From: Rugalucina vietnamica
Lineage: Eukaryota; Mollusca; Bivalvia; Lucinida; Lucinidae
DNA: 64,000 nucleotides
Reading direction: 5' to 3'
Assembly (NCBI GenBank): GCA_964017185.1
Contig: OZ024880.1
Span: 33,074,329 to 33,138,328 of the forward strand
The notes under the pieces were generated by a model, which was given only the letters and a program-made list of their open reading frames with translations, ran no database searches and was not told the origin of the DNA. The translations under genes were made by a program, and so were the position numbers. Positions 12,204-23,639 of the stretch are shown here, piece after piece (position 1 is the stretch's first letter; each line of letters starts with the position of its first letter).

Positions 12204-12424
12204 GATTGTGACTTTGTCTGGTAGTCCGTTTTAATGTGACTGCTTGGTGGCACTTTTGAGTGTGACTCTTCCAGGTAGTCGTGTCTGAATTGTTGTACGC
12301 TGGTATAAGAAATACATTATGTATGTATCATATTAAATGCTATGTTATGTTCAGTTACATGCACTGTGTTCTGTGACATGTTATTTCACATATGTGGCGT
12401 TATGTTATGTTGCATATATTATGT
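12204..12424 (+). repeat. Direct repeat, right copy
   Basis: Partner of 10736-10965, with scattered substitutions and small indels. It leads straight into an ATGTTACATATG patch that continues to 12590. Confidence 0.8.
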
Positions 12425-12590
12425 TACATATGTAATTTTATGTTACAACTGTAACGTTATGGTACATGCGTTATATAAGATGCATTATGTTACGTGTTTT
12501 GCTACAAACATAACGCTATCTTGCATAACGGGTGCTGATTCATTCATGTTGTTACATATGTTGCGTTTTGATACATTATGTTACATACGT

Positions 12591-13606
12591 GGGATTATCA
12601 AAAATTACGTGGACTTTTCCCATAACTTGACAACGATTCAGGCAAACATATTCAAATGTTAGCTGACGATAAACTTGCTTAAATCCACTACATTCTGAAA
12701 GTTTGGTTGATCTAAAGTGTTTAATTAGCGGTTGGTGATGGTTTTACTTACCCCACCCTCCCTATGGCGGAGCACGTCAGAAATGACGTTAAGCTTTGCA
12801 CCGCAGTTTCGCATTTCATTTGCGTTTTCTTCAAAACGGTTTTGCAGATCACAGCCAAACGTACCATGTGTCTTAAAGAAGCCATAACAAAACAATTTAT
12901 GCTTGCTCAATAATTACGGTGGACCGGTTATGCACCTACGTTGTTTTGCTAAGGCATACATGTTTGCTTTTTCGGAACTTTTAAGCGATGTCTGAATTTC
13001 ATGCAACACAGATCAACCGGCAATATCGTGCAATTCCCAGTTTGAAACAAATCCTAATTTCATATTTGCCGGTAACACTTCACGGTACTTTGATTAAGCA
13101 TTACAAATGAAACCTTGCATGCACGTTTGAACAAAAAGAACCAAAATAAGTATCAAAATTCCTATCCGTCATTTAAAATGTTTTAACGTCTAAATCATTA
13201 TGCTAAAAGTCAGCATCAATATGCCCGGTCCAAATTTATTCTCAAATCAAGGCAATACATTAATAATTTTATACAGATTGGCAATTTAAATCATGCTCCA
13301 ATAGTGGACAAATTTTTTAAGATACATTGGGCAGTAAACCTGTAAAAATCCGTAGCCCTAAAAAGGGCTTTTTGTGGTTCAAAATCAGTGGTTTTGCGTC
13401 AACGTCACTGACGTGATCGGTGTGCTCCAGCATGGCGAAAATGGGTGTTTTCATTTCAAAATAATTTTGTAACGGATGAAGGGATTGTGATAAAATTTTG
13501 CACACTAATGCATATTACATGGGTCCATGTGGATTGAAAGTTTGAGTGGAGTCGAGTCACATAATCAGAAGTTATGGGAAAAGTCCACGTAATTTTTGAT
13601 AATCCC
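12591..13606. mobile_element. Mariner-type MITE with 38-bp perfect TIRs
   Basis: 12591-12628 (GGGATTATCAAAAATTACGT...) is perfectly complementary to 13569-13606. Outside, the left flank reads TACGT and the right TCGTAC, giving ends CGWGGG bordered by TA. TA duplication and a GTNCGTRGACTTT-like subterminal word suggest the Tc1/mariner superfamily. The element lies inside ATGTTACAT repeat DNA. No transposase is recognisable in its 1,016 bases, so it is non-autonomous or decayed. Confidence 0.85.
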
Positions 13607-13948
13607 TCGTACATTACATAACTTATGTCACACACGTTATGTCACATACGTTACTTCCGTTTATAATGTATTCGATACTGAGATTTATCAAGATATCATA
13701 GATTTGACTATAACAACACTGTCTGTTTTGTGTGTATCTTTGATGAGCTACGCTATTTCAGAATGTATGAAAATTCTTAAGATGCAAAGACACCACATAT
13801 GCGAATGAGAGCATGAGAGAGTGCATATATATAAGTGAAACATGTATTGTTTTAATATTGAATTAATTGTTTACACCATTATGCCATAAATAGCTAGCTA
13901 TGTTAATTTATTTGGGGGAGGGCTATCTAATGTTTATTTTTGCAAAAT

Positions 13949-14640
13949 TATGTTTACTCCTAAAGATCTTACACGCACAAATATGTTACATACATTGCGT
14001 TATGTCACATATTTTACACTATGTAACATATTATAAACTTTGTTACATGCTATGTTATATATGTTTTGTAATGTTGCATATGTTACATATGTTACGTTAT
14101 ATAATGTTACGTATGTAACGTACGTAACATACGTACATATGTAACATATAATGCATGATATTTACATTGATTAACTTTGTGCAATGTCGAGAATATATCA
14201 TACGATTCGTCCACAAGGATAAAAATAACTAGTATAGATAATGAAACTAAATTGTAAAAATCGTGAGGTCATTTCAAAATCAATGGAAACCTGATATTAA
14301 AGACGTCTTTTCTTCAAACACTTCAGAAAGTATGTTTACTCTTAAAATCTTACACGCACATATATGTTACATACACTGCGTTATGTTACAACTTTTACAG
14401 TATGTAACATATGATTAACTTTGTAACATGCTATGTTACATATGTTTTGTAATGTTGCATATATTACATATAATACGTTATATGTTACGTTTGTAATGAA
14501 CGTAACATTCGTACATATATATATTACATATGTTGCATGACGTGCATATTATGTTATGTAGTACAATGTTATATATGTTGTATTATGTCACAAACGTTAC
14601 ATTATGTTTCATATGTTTTGTTACAAATGTTACATTGCTA
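13949..14640 (+). repeat. ATGTTACATATG array with 381-bp direct duplication
   Basis: 13949-14140 and 14330-14525 match in order (TATGTTTACTC, ATCTTACACGCACA, ATGCTATGTTA, GTTTTGTAATGTTGCATAT). The offset is about 381 bases. Within each the dominant word is a TGTTACAT variant, including the palindrome ACGTACGTAACATACGTAC. Confidence 0.75.
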
Positions 14641-14649
14641 CAGCATGTC

Positions 14650-15205
14650 GAGATTATGTCGAGAGTATATCGAGAAGCATGGCGGCTTCGAGTACAATCC
14701 ACTTCTTCAAACGTAAATGCATGAAAAGGCATGTTTGATCGGCCACTCAATATTAGCATTAACTAAAATGAAACAAGGCCGTATATAACATGTAGCACAT
14801 GTTATAGTTTTTCTTGTTAAATATTTGACCTTCCCGATAAATCAATGTGCATATTACCATTTCTGTAATTATTTTCTATATGTTGTTGTTTTTGTTATGC
14901 ATCTATATGTTTTCTATACACAAGTATATGCTCAAGGTAAACCCAATACAGAAAAAAACAAAAACAAATATCCATGGACCCATAAGACAAGGTACATAAC
15001 GTTCTCCAGCCATGCGAAAGCAAAGACAAGTGTTAGATGGGCAAGACATCATAAATCATCTTGCATGAAAACTAACCCAGTAATGTGGCGATCCGACAAG
15101 CATCAACCAAAGGGAAAGATAGTGAGTTCAACAGATAGACAAACCACATTAGAACTTTGAACAACATTTTGAACAGCAACCCTCGTTCTTAGTCTGTTGC
15201 AATCA
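14650..15205. other. No gene recognised
   Basis: A 111-codon frame at 14825-15160 has a hydrophobic stretch near its start (FCNYFLYVVVFVMHLYVFY) followed by a basic segment. I recognise no family, and it has no neighbouring exon that I can identify. Confidence 0.4.
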
Positions 15206-15483
15206 ATTACGAAAACATGCCTATGCAATATACAAAAAAAAATTGAGCTTTGAAAATTGAAATTGTTTAGCTGAAAAGTTTTGATATTTTTCTTATTTTT
15301 GCTCAAAACATAGATTGTGGGTACACGTTAGAACCGCCTCACTGAGGCGGTTCTAACGAGTACCCACAATCTATGTTTTGGAGCAAAAATAAGAAAAATA
15401 GGTATACCCCTGCAAACCTCAGTTTTACTATATAAAAGTGTGGTTCGAGGGGGAATACATTACACGGACATGTTTTTGTAATG
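15206..15483 (+). mobile_element. Palindromic MITE, copy 4 (complete)
   Basis: Runs from ATTACGAAAACATGCCTATG to CACGGACATGTTTTTGTAAT. Core 15304-15380 is 77 bases, with tip CCTCACTGAGG. Confidence 0.88.
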
Positions 15484-15628
15484 AAACAACAAACGTTTGT
15501 TAGGTTCCTATGACATCTCCCATGGAAATTAAAGCATTGTGAAGAGACGGAAAAGACGACTCAAAAGTAACACAGACTCTCTGAAAACCAAAATAGAACT
15601 AGAAATTGGCTGCAAGCAAGGCTTTCAG

Positions 15629-17235
15629 TGTACCCCCCGCAAAATTATTAAAGGCCAATAACTTCCTTTAAGTCAAACATGCAGAAAATTTGTCAAAAAT
15701 ATCTTTTCAGCATTATAATCCTTCATGAAAATCCTCCGTATGTCTGACTCATGTCTGTAAGGTATTAAATAATATACTGAAAGCTCAGGGAGTAAAATTA
15801 TTGTTGATTTCACTGTACACTATTGATCATTCATGATAAATGGTCAAAAATTGGCTATGCTAAAAAAAGCTGTAAATTTGTCAAAAATAAATTATTCAGC
15901 ATAAGAATTCTTCATGCACATCTGAAATATATCTGGAACAAGTGTGCAAAGAATTCAAATGAAACAATGAAAGCATTAGGAGGACTTGATTTCATAAAGT
16001 ATGCACTACCAGCCGTATTGTATATTAGCGATGGTTGAAAAATGTCTAAGTTGAAAAATGCTGTAAATTTGTCAAAAATTATTTTTTTCACCAATAAAAT
16101 TCTTTATGCACATCTTCAATATGTGTGTAACATGTCTGCAAAGTATTGAAAAGAATTGCTGAAAGACCCAGGAGGAGTTGGATTTTACAAAGTATGTACT
16201 ATCAAACATAATTGAATATAAGCAGAAATGGTCAAAATTGGCTAAGTTTAAAAAGCTGTAAATTTGTCAAAACTAAAATTTTCAGCATAAAAATTCTTCA
16301 TGCACATCTTCAATATATCTGGAACAAATCTGCAAAGAATTAAAAAGAAACAATGAAAGTCCTAGGAGGAGTTGATTTCACAAAGTATGCACTTCCAACA
16401 ATTATTGTATGTAAGCAATAGTCGAAAAATGGCTAAGTTAAAAAATGCTGTAAATTTGTCAAAAATTATTTTTCAGCATTATAATTCTTCATGCACATCT
16501 TCAATATGTCTGTAACATGTCTGCAAAGTACTGAAAAGAAATACTGAAAGCCCTAGGAGGAGTTGATTTCACAAAGTATGTATGAATGCAATAGTCGAAA
16601 AATGGCAAAGTTAAAAAATGCTGTAAATTTGTCAAAAATTATTTTTTCACCAATAAAATTCTTCATGCACATCTTCAATATGTCTGTAACATGTCTGCAA
16701 AGTACTGAAAAGAAACACTGAAAGCCCTAGGAGGAGTTGATTTCACAAAGTATGAACTACCAACCATTATTGAATATAAGCAATTATAGAAAATTTGCTA
16801 AGTTAAAAATGCTGTAAATTTGTCAAAAATGATTTTATTCAGCATGACAATTGTTCATACACATCTGGAATATATCTGAAACATATCAGCAAAATATTAA
16901 AAGGAAACATTGAAAGCTGTAAGAGGAGTTGATTTCACAAAGTATGTACTTTCAGTACTATGGCAAACATGTTATAGGAAGACTTAAAAAGTCCCATAAC
17001 TCTTGCAATACTGACCCTTTGGCCCCTAAATTCATACCACACATGTATTGTCTGATGGTGCAAGTGTGGTATGAATTTGAAACAAATCAGGCAAAAGCTA
17101 CTCAAGTTATTCAGCAAAGATGTCCAAATGTTGACGGAATGACGGAATGACGGAATCACAGAATCACGGAATGACGGAATGACGGACAGGCTGAAAACAG
17201 TATACCCCCCTAAAACTTCGTTTTGCGGGGGTATA
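15629..17235 (+). mobile_element. 189-bp tandem-repeat element with CCCCCGCAAAA ends
   Basis: GTAAATTTGTCAAAA or a variant recurs at about 15684, 15872, 16065, 16258, 16447, 16624 and 16811, a period of about 177-193 bases over seven units. The last part has a unique segment, then an 8-base GACGGAAT array (about 17138-17185). It ends in the hairpin TATACCCCCC...GCGGGGGTATA (17201-17235). The left end ACCCCCCGCAAAA mirrors this. It looks like a non-autonomous element and is non-coding. Confidence 0.8.
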
Positions 17236-18353
17236 ATAAAGTGGGCCGAATGAGAGACAGCAGTTTAGACAGTTATCTAAACTCATAATCAAACGCCTTC
17301 CATTTGCTATCCAGTTTAAAGTCGGTGCCGTCATTGAATCAGAGGAAATTGCCTAAACATCGATCACTGATATTGTACACAGCTACGCAGACGTCGTCCG
17401 ATCTGAAACATACTGAAATATAAAGAGAAAAGACATTTTTAATTTACAAAATAAAGATTTAAAGAATAAAAATGTTGACATGTTAATAGCCTCAGTCAGA
17501 TCATTTCTTCTCTCTGATATCGTCCTTCGATTGTAATGAACGATATCATGAAATGATTCAATAAGCTACAATTAAATTGTATCAAGACCTAATGATTCCT
17601 TAAAGTTAAAGCCCATCTTTGTTAAGGTGGCAAATTTCGACTCAACATTTTATCGTTAAAATCAATAACTGATTTTTCGAAAATGAATAGATTTGTAAAG
17701 TAAAATTTCCTTCACACAATAAAAACAAACGTATGATTTCAGTATGTTTAAATGTCTGTTTTGGTTGTTGAAACCTTTTGTCATCTTAACTAAAGAACTA
17801 TAGAGAGGCATTGTAATTCTGGGCCATGGACATCAGATACATATAAATCTTTGCAGACATTTACAGTGAACACCATTTCTTTTTCTAAACATATAATAGA
17901 TCTTACAAAAGGCCAAAATGTTGCCGAGTGGGATTCCGTTAACAACCTACTATTCACTTGGGATTTAGGGAACTCTGGCATAGCAACTGGCTCAGTTAAC
18001 CCTGTGTATTTATATTTGAATGTCTGTAATTGTTAATCAGTAGTATTGTCCATCTTTTTACAAAAAGAAAGATCTTCCTTGATCAACAGCCAATCAGAAT
18101 AATGAGATGCATTTGAAAACTCCACAGAGTTTGGAACTATGCTTCAGAGATATGAGGCTTGGCAAAACAACGCAAACTGAACGAGTCCACCTTGAATTTG
18201 TAAGAAATTATCATATGTTGAACAATGTAAAAATGATTTATCTATAATGGTGAATCAGAAAATTTCTCTTTTTTCTTTAAAATATAATTTAGTACAAATA
18301 TTGCCTGTTCATGAAACCATTTATGTGGAAGTCGTCTAAAATGATAAAACGGT
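17236..18353. other. No gene recognised
   Basis: AT-rich sequence with only short frames. The word AGGCATTGTAATTCTGGGCC at 17806 also occurs at 38683, so a small dispersed repeat passes through here. Confidence 0.5.
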
Positions 18354-18627
18354 AACAGTAGGCAATGATCAGGAAATGGAGCAATCAGAAAGAAATTTCC
18401 ACACCAGACACCGAGGTGGGAAAAACAAATTGACAATTAGGTACTTATACTGAGGGAGCATATCGTAAGCCGAGTGAGCACCTATTTCCCAAAAGGCGGC
18501 AACTCAGTTACCCAAACTTTACTAAATATATGAGAACGTACATCAGGTGCAAACGGCACAAAAATTTAACTCCAAACCATAGAGCAATTAGAACCACAAC
18601 AGAAGTATCGCCTTGGAACGATCAGTT
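18354..18627 (-). mobile_element. Penelope-like tail, solo copy
   Basis: Starts CAGTAGGCAATGATCAGGAA and ends ...GTATCGCCTTGGAACGATCAG. It carries the landmarks GAGGTGGGAAAAA, TACTTATAC, TAAGCCGAGTGAGC and CAACTCAGTTACC. It has no RT sequence. Confidence 0.8.
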
Positions 18628-18840
18628 TTTTTTAATAAACTTGAATAAACCTTAGATATTCAAAACAAAGTGTTTGATTCTTCACAGTGAACCTAGGATT
18701 TCCCGTACTGTTATTTATTCTTTTGTTATGTATGCAATGAATGTGTGTTGTAAACATTTGTAGTATGTACACGTTTATCATATATAGTAACAGATGTGCC
18801 ATTTTATAGTTTAATCATTATTTCAACCGTTAAAGTACGT

Positions 18841-19856
18841 GGGTTGGGATTTAAGTTCGTAGACTTTCTTTATAAAAGTTCAGATGTTTGTCACACAGAA
18901 ATAAAAATAATATCATCTGGAAACATATTCTTTTACCTATCATATAAGCTATTAAGCATAGCTCTACTCCTAATAGTTTCAACACAGCAATGAATTAAAC
19001 ACAATGACATGCCATCACCCGGGGCACGTCATTGAAATTTTGACGTCAGAACTACGTCAAATTTCAATTAATGTCAGCAATAAAATGCCTTGTTTAGAAC
19101 CATACAACACACCATACCTTTACTAATTTGCAATATTTCCTTCAGGGGTTAGTTAGATATTATTGTTGAAATGCTACATTCACCAAATAAAACAAATCGT
19201 ATGTGTATCATGCATAATTTTGATTTAATTAAGAATTAAGACCGCAGCATTTGTACATTAGTTGAAGGTATGTGTTTTTCTCATCAATTAAAATTCAAAT
19301 ACGCCCATCTGAAAATTTTCAAACCATTTAAATATCTCTGTAAGATCTGTTCTACCACTGTACTACAAATCCTTATCATTTTGAATGTTTCTGTGGGCAT
19401 CTATGCTTCTCAAACATAAGATTTGATTATTGCTCTTGTTTCGACATTGCATGTTAACGCCATTTTTCTTTCCCAAGAAGCGCGACTGGCATTATATTTT
19501 CTCCAATAACAAAATAAGTCGTCGACATAATGCTTAAAAAATAATATGGAATTAACAACATGATACTAAAGTGCCTCAAACTGATTAAGCTCAAGTTTTG
19601 GTATACAATATGTTAACTTAAGGTTTGTTCTTCAACGCCATATAACTTCAGAAGTATTTAAAATACGACGTGCCCCGGGTTGCGAAACCTACGTTGCTAT
19701 GGAGACCAGGTTTATGTGCACTGCGCAATATTTCTTGAACAATAGTGTGAAAACGAGACAATAAGACATTGTTTCTTTATTATGATGCATCTAATATTGG
19801 ATAAATGATGTAATAGAAAATCAGTGGCAAAAGTCTACGAACTTAAATCCCAACCC
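18841..19856. mobile_element. Mariner-type MITE with 27-bp TIRs
   Basis: 18841-18867 (GGGTTGGGATTTAAGTTCGT...) is complementary to 19830-19856. Flanks are TACGT on the left and TCGTAC on the right, so ends are CGWGGG with TA outside, as in the element at 12591. Inner words GTTCGTAGACTTT are mariner-like. A second inverted pair inside (ACCCGGGGCACGTC near 19018, GACGTGCCCCGGGT near 19668) may be a nested insertion. No transposase is recognisable. Confidence 0.85.
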
Positions 19857-20044
19857 TCGTACATCATAAACAACAAGTGGCAATAGTACAAATTACGAAT
19901 ACGTATAATTCGTAACAAAGTCTAATAGATTAGACTTTTGCTCTCGTTTTCCCACAGAGGCCACACTGTTTTACTTATTAGTCAATGAGTAAAGTCATGC
20001 ACATATTATTCCATCATCTTCTTACTTTTCATAATTTGAAATGA

Positions 20045-20470
20045 ATTAAATTATTTTTTTTTTCCAGACAATTTTTTTTCCCAGACAAATTTGGTTTCAA
20101 AATTGCTAGTTATACAATCAGAACAAAATAATTGGAAGTTGCTTAAACTTAAGAAGACAATGTTAAGTTTCTAAACAGGTAAAAGGTCTACTAGGTTTTT
20201 GGATTTCTAAAGAAATTGACGTCAGAGTGAAAATCTGTGAGCTCTTCATGTTATATACTAGTCTGAAGAATTTGTGTTTCTCACAAAGATAGTATGCACT
20301 GATCTTTTTCGTGTTGGATTTCAAAATTGCCAGTTATATATACAGTCAGAAGAAAATAATTTGGAGTCTGTGGAAACGAAATGTTAAGAAAGACAATGTT
20401 GAGTTGCTAAAGAAGTGAAAGGTCTACTGGGTGTTTGGATTTCTAAGACATGGGAGTCAGATTGAAATAT
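20045..20470 (+). repeat. Diverged tandem duplication, about 235-bp period
   Basis: TTTCAAAATTGC..AGTTATA, AAAATAATT.GGAG, AGACAATGTT and AAGGTCTACT.GG recur in order at about 20095-20240 and 20318-20460. Confidence 0.65.
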
Positions 20471-20655
20471 TGCAGTTAAAGTCTATTAGTCATTGCGGTG
20501 GTTTCCGTTTATGGAGCAATATCTCCTTAGAATTTCGCACGATAAAATTACACACTGAAATGTACAATTTCGCAGGAAGGGGACTACTTTGTAACTGGGT
20601 AAAAATAAGAGTATGGAAAGAAAGAAGTGCCACAAAAGATTGACTTTTCAGCATT

Positions 20656-20657
20656 GT

Positions 20658-20712
<55 letters not shown>

Positions 20713-20717
20713 TTTCA
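20656..20717. repeat. (TTTA)n microsatellite
   Basis: Fifteen or so TTTA units; a shorter run lies at 20858-20882. Sequence beside it (AATAACCCAGGGA at 20945) recurs beside the run at 38825-38881, so TTTA tracts here belong to a dispersed repeat. Confidence 0.9.
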
Positions 20718-21186
20718 GAGAAACTAAAGTTTCGTTGAAAGAGAGTTTAAAAGAACAGGCCAAGAAAATAAGACAAAAAATGTTTAAGATTTTACCATAA
20801 AGGTAAGTAAACAGTAAAAATAAGACTCATTGATCCACAGAACAACAGGCATACTGTTTATTTATTTATTTATTTATTTATTTGGACAACAGCTCATTAT
20901 AAGGATAGTGCGAGTAGCAGCTTCATATGTTTGGTCGAAAATCTAGAAATAACCCAGGGAAATGTACACGGTGGAATATTGGAGTTTGTAGTATCAGTGG
21001 TATTCTAGATTTCAGCGAGAACAAGAAAACATACAGGGCGCTGCTTTTGGACTCGAATTCGAGTATGTGGACTGTGAACCGTAGACGACGGTACACTGTG
21101 ACAATAGGATTAATCGGATCAATTGAACTGATATCTTGACGACGACAAACTTTCGGAAAACGAGCGGAATCCTCAAATTACATTTA

Positions 21187-22429
21187 TTATGTTACGTCTA
21201 CACTGGACCACGTTCTCACTACGTCCTTACCACGTTCTAAAAATTCAAGAACGTGGCGAGGACGGGGTCAAAATGAAACAATTTCGGATTTCTAAGTTCC
21301 CACTACGTCCTTACTACGTCCCCGCCACGTTCTTATTACGTCCGCACCACGTCCTTACTACGTCCTTCACGTTTCCACTACGTCCTCAATACGCGCTCAC
21401 CAAGTTCATCCCGTTTCCACTACGTCCTTGCTACGTCCTCACAAAGACCAAGCAGTTCATACCACGCGCGAACTACGTTTCCAGTACGTTCTAACTGTAA
21501 ATATATTAATCAGTCGTGTATTAAGAGTCAGATAAGTTGCGAAACAGCTTGAAATTGCAGTAAGAAAATGACGGGCGGACAACATTTCCGGTGGTATTCG
21601 CATGAAATTGAAGAATGCCTCTATCCTCAACTCCGCTAGTAGTCGGTCGTAATGCCCATACTGAAGCCTCCTTTCAGCTGATAGCCAAGGGCGCACCCAA
21701 CAAGATCTTGCCCTTCTATTCCTCCTCCTGTGAAATAGCACAAGTGCAGCCTGTGCACCAAGTAAGGCATGATGTCCTTGAAGGAGAGCAAGTTACAAGA
21801 GTACTTCTCTGTTCATGTTTCGATTTCGATATGATTTAAATAAAAGCGAAATCAATTGCTTGAGGGTACGGGACAATTAAAACAAAATTAATAAAACGTA
21901 GAGGACGTAGTTCGAACCTGGTGTGAACGTGATAAGAACCTACTAAGGACGTGTTAGGAACCGCTAGGACGTGATAAGAACGCAGTGCAGTCTTCTAGGA
22001 CGCGGTAAGGACGTACAAGAAGCGTGGTATGGTCTTGTCGAGAACTTGATGGACGTAGCGAGGACGTAGCGAGGACGTAGTAGAAGCGTAGCGAAGTCTT
22101 GATGGTCTGCAACAAATTTGCATCCCGTCCACGAAGACCGCACTACGTTTGCGCCACGTTCTTTCTACGTCCTACAAGTTCCTACTACGTCCTTACCACG
22201 TCCTTACTACGTCCTTACTGCGTTCTAATTCCACCCCGTCCTCGCCACGTTTCTTTTGAGCATGTTCAAAATTTGACCAAGACCTCCGCGTCCATCAAGA
22301 CCTCACTACGTCCTTACTACGTTCCTACCACGTCCTACAAGACCGTACCACGTCCTCACTACGTCCTTAATTTTTTTAGGACGTAGTAAGGACGTAGTGA
22401 GAACGTGGCCCGGTGTAGACGTAACATAA
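21187..22429. mobile_element. Harbinger-derived MITE with repetitive inverted arms
   Basis: The ends mirror each other: TTATGTTACGTCTACAC on the left and GTGTAGACGTAACATAA on the right. Both arms are then built of 10-12-base CTACGTCCTTAC-like words (21210-21490 and, inverted, about 21895-22425). The centre holds a transposase remnant on the minus strand. It is a deletion derivative unable to move itself. Confidence 0.82.
21457..21741 (-). pseudogene. Harbinger transposase N-terminal fragment
   Basis: Open frame containing WVRPWLSAERRLQYGHYDRL, then LLAELRIEAFFNFMRIPPEM. This is the region upstream of the DDE nuclease in PIF/Harbinger (HARBI1-like) proteins. A related fragment lies at 28864-29239. 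The catalytic DDE domain is missing, and the frame runs into arm repeats at its 3' end. No function is expected. Confidence 0.7.
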
Positions 22430-22433
22430 ATTG

Positions 22434-22981
22434 AAAAATGACGAAAATGAGAAACTAGAGGACCATAGGTCCTGTAGCTCACCTGAGAGATTATCACATT
22501 GTAAGCTCATGAGATTTAAATTAATTGAGAATCGACCAATGAAAGTCTATGCATGGACACTATTGACCCTGGGGCATGGCCAAATTTGACCCAGGGGCAT
22601 GACTGGCACAATTTATAATGGGGACTACCAAACATTGCTACATACAAAATATAGAAGCTCTGGGCCTAGTGGTTTCAGAGAAGAAGATTTTTTTAGTTTT
22701 TCCCATTGTAAGTCTATGGAGACTATCTACCCCCGGGGCGTGGCCAAATTTGCCCCCAGGGGCATGGCTGGCACAATTTATGTAGAGGACCATTAGCCAT
22801 TGCCACATACAAAATATCAAAGCTGTGTGCCCTGTGGTTTCAGAGAAGAAGATTTTTTATTTTTTTTCCCATAGCAAGTCATTTGAGACTATCAACCTCC
22901 GGGGCCTGGCCAAATTGACCCCAGGAGCATGAATGGCACAATTTATGTAGAGGACCATTAGCCATTGCTACATACCAAATA
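22434..22981 (+). repeat. 168-bp tandem-repeat element, left part
   Basis: Begins with AGAGGACCATAGGTCCTGTA and GCTCACCTGAG, a terminal motif shared with 46395-46432, 50340-50395 and 50757-50795. Units then repeat every 168 bases, with GTGGTTTCAGAGAAGAAGAT at 22669 and 22838, each with a CCCCGGGGCGTGGCCAAATT-type segment. The reverse-strand frame reads KKIFFSETTRP. A foldback element interrupts it at 22982. Confidence 0.85.
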
Positions 22982-23639
22982 TAGTCTTCTAGCTACCTAT
23001 GCCCCCCCCTCCCCCCCAGGGGGAATTTTCTACACTATGATTTTCTAAAAGTACATTGAAAAAGCTATCAAACCCTGTTTTCTGTCATCTGGAAGTGGAA
23101 GCGTTTGCGTTTTATGCCATGTTTCATTATATTACCCTAAATATTCATTTTTTTGCGTTTTAATAATGGGGGTACACATAGAAAACTGAAGATATCTCAT
23201 TTTTTTTTTATTCTAGACCATTGAACTTGGTCTCATTTTAATCCTTATACATAGCCCTTTGATTCAATAATAAGTAATGGAAAATATCTAGTTTGCTTAT
23301 TCATGAATTTTCATTAAAACATTAAAATGAAAAACGAAGCATTTAAAAATTAGTTATCCCCGTAAAAACTAATTTCAGGCCTAAACTATCATTGTGGCTC
23401 ATTGTTATTGTACCAATAATACTATTTGACAAATTTGTTGATGCCATGGACCTTAATGAAAATTCTCTCATTTGCATTTTCATGAATATTAATGAAAATG
23501 ACGAAAATCAAAATTTACTCTATTGCCATTTAAGGGTTTGATTGGGCTGTAGGATGTACCTTGCAACCTTAGACCAAATGTTCATGGGTGCCAATTTGGT
23601 CAGAGGATCACTTTAATGTCCATTTGAGTGATCAACCCC

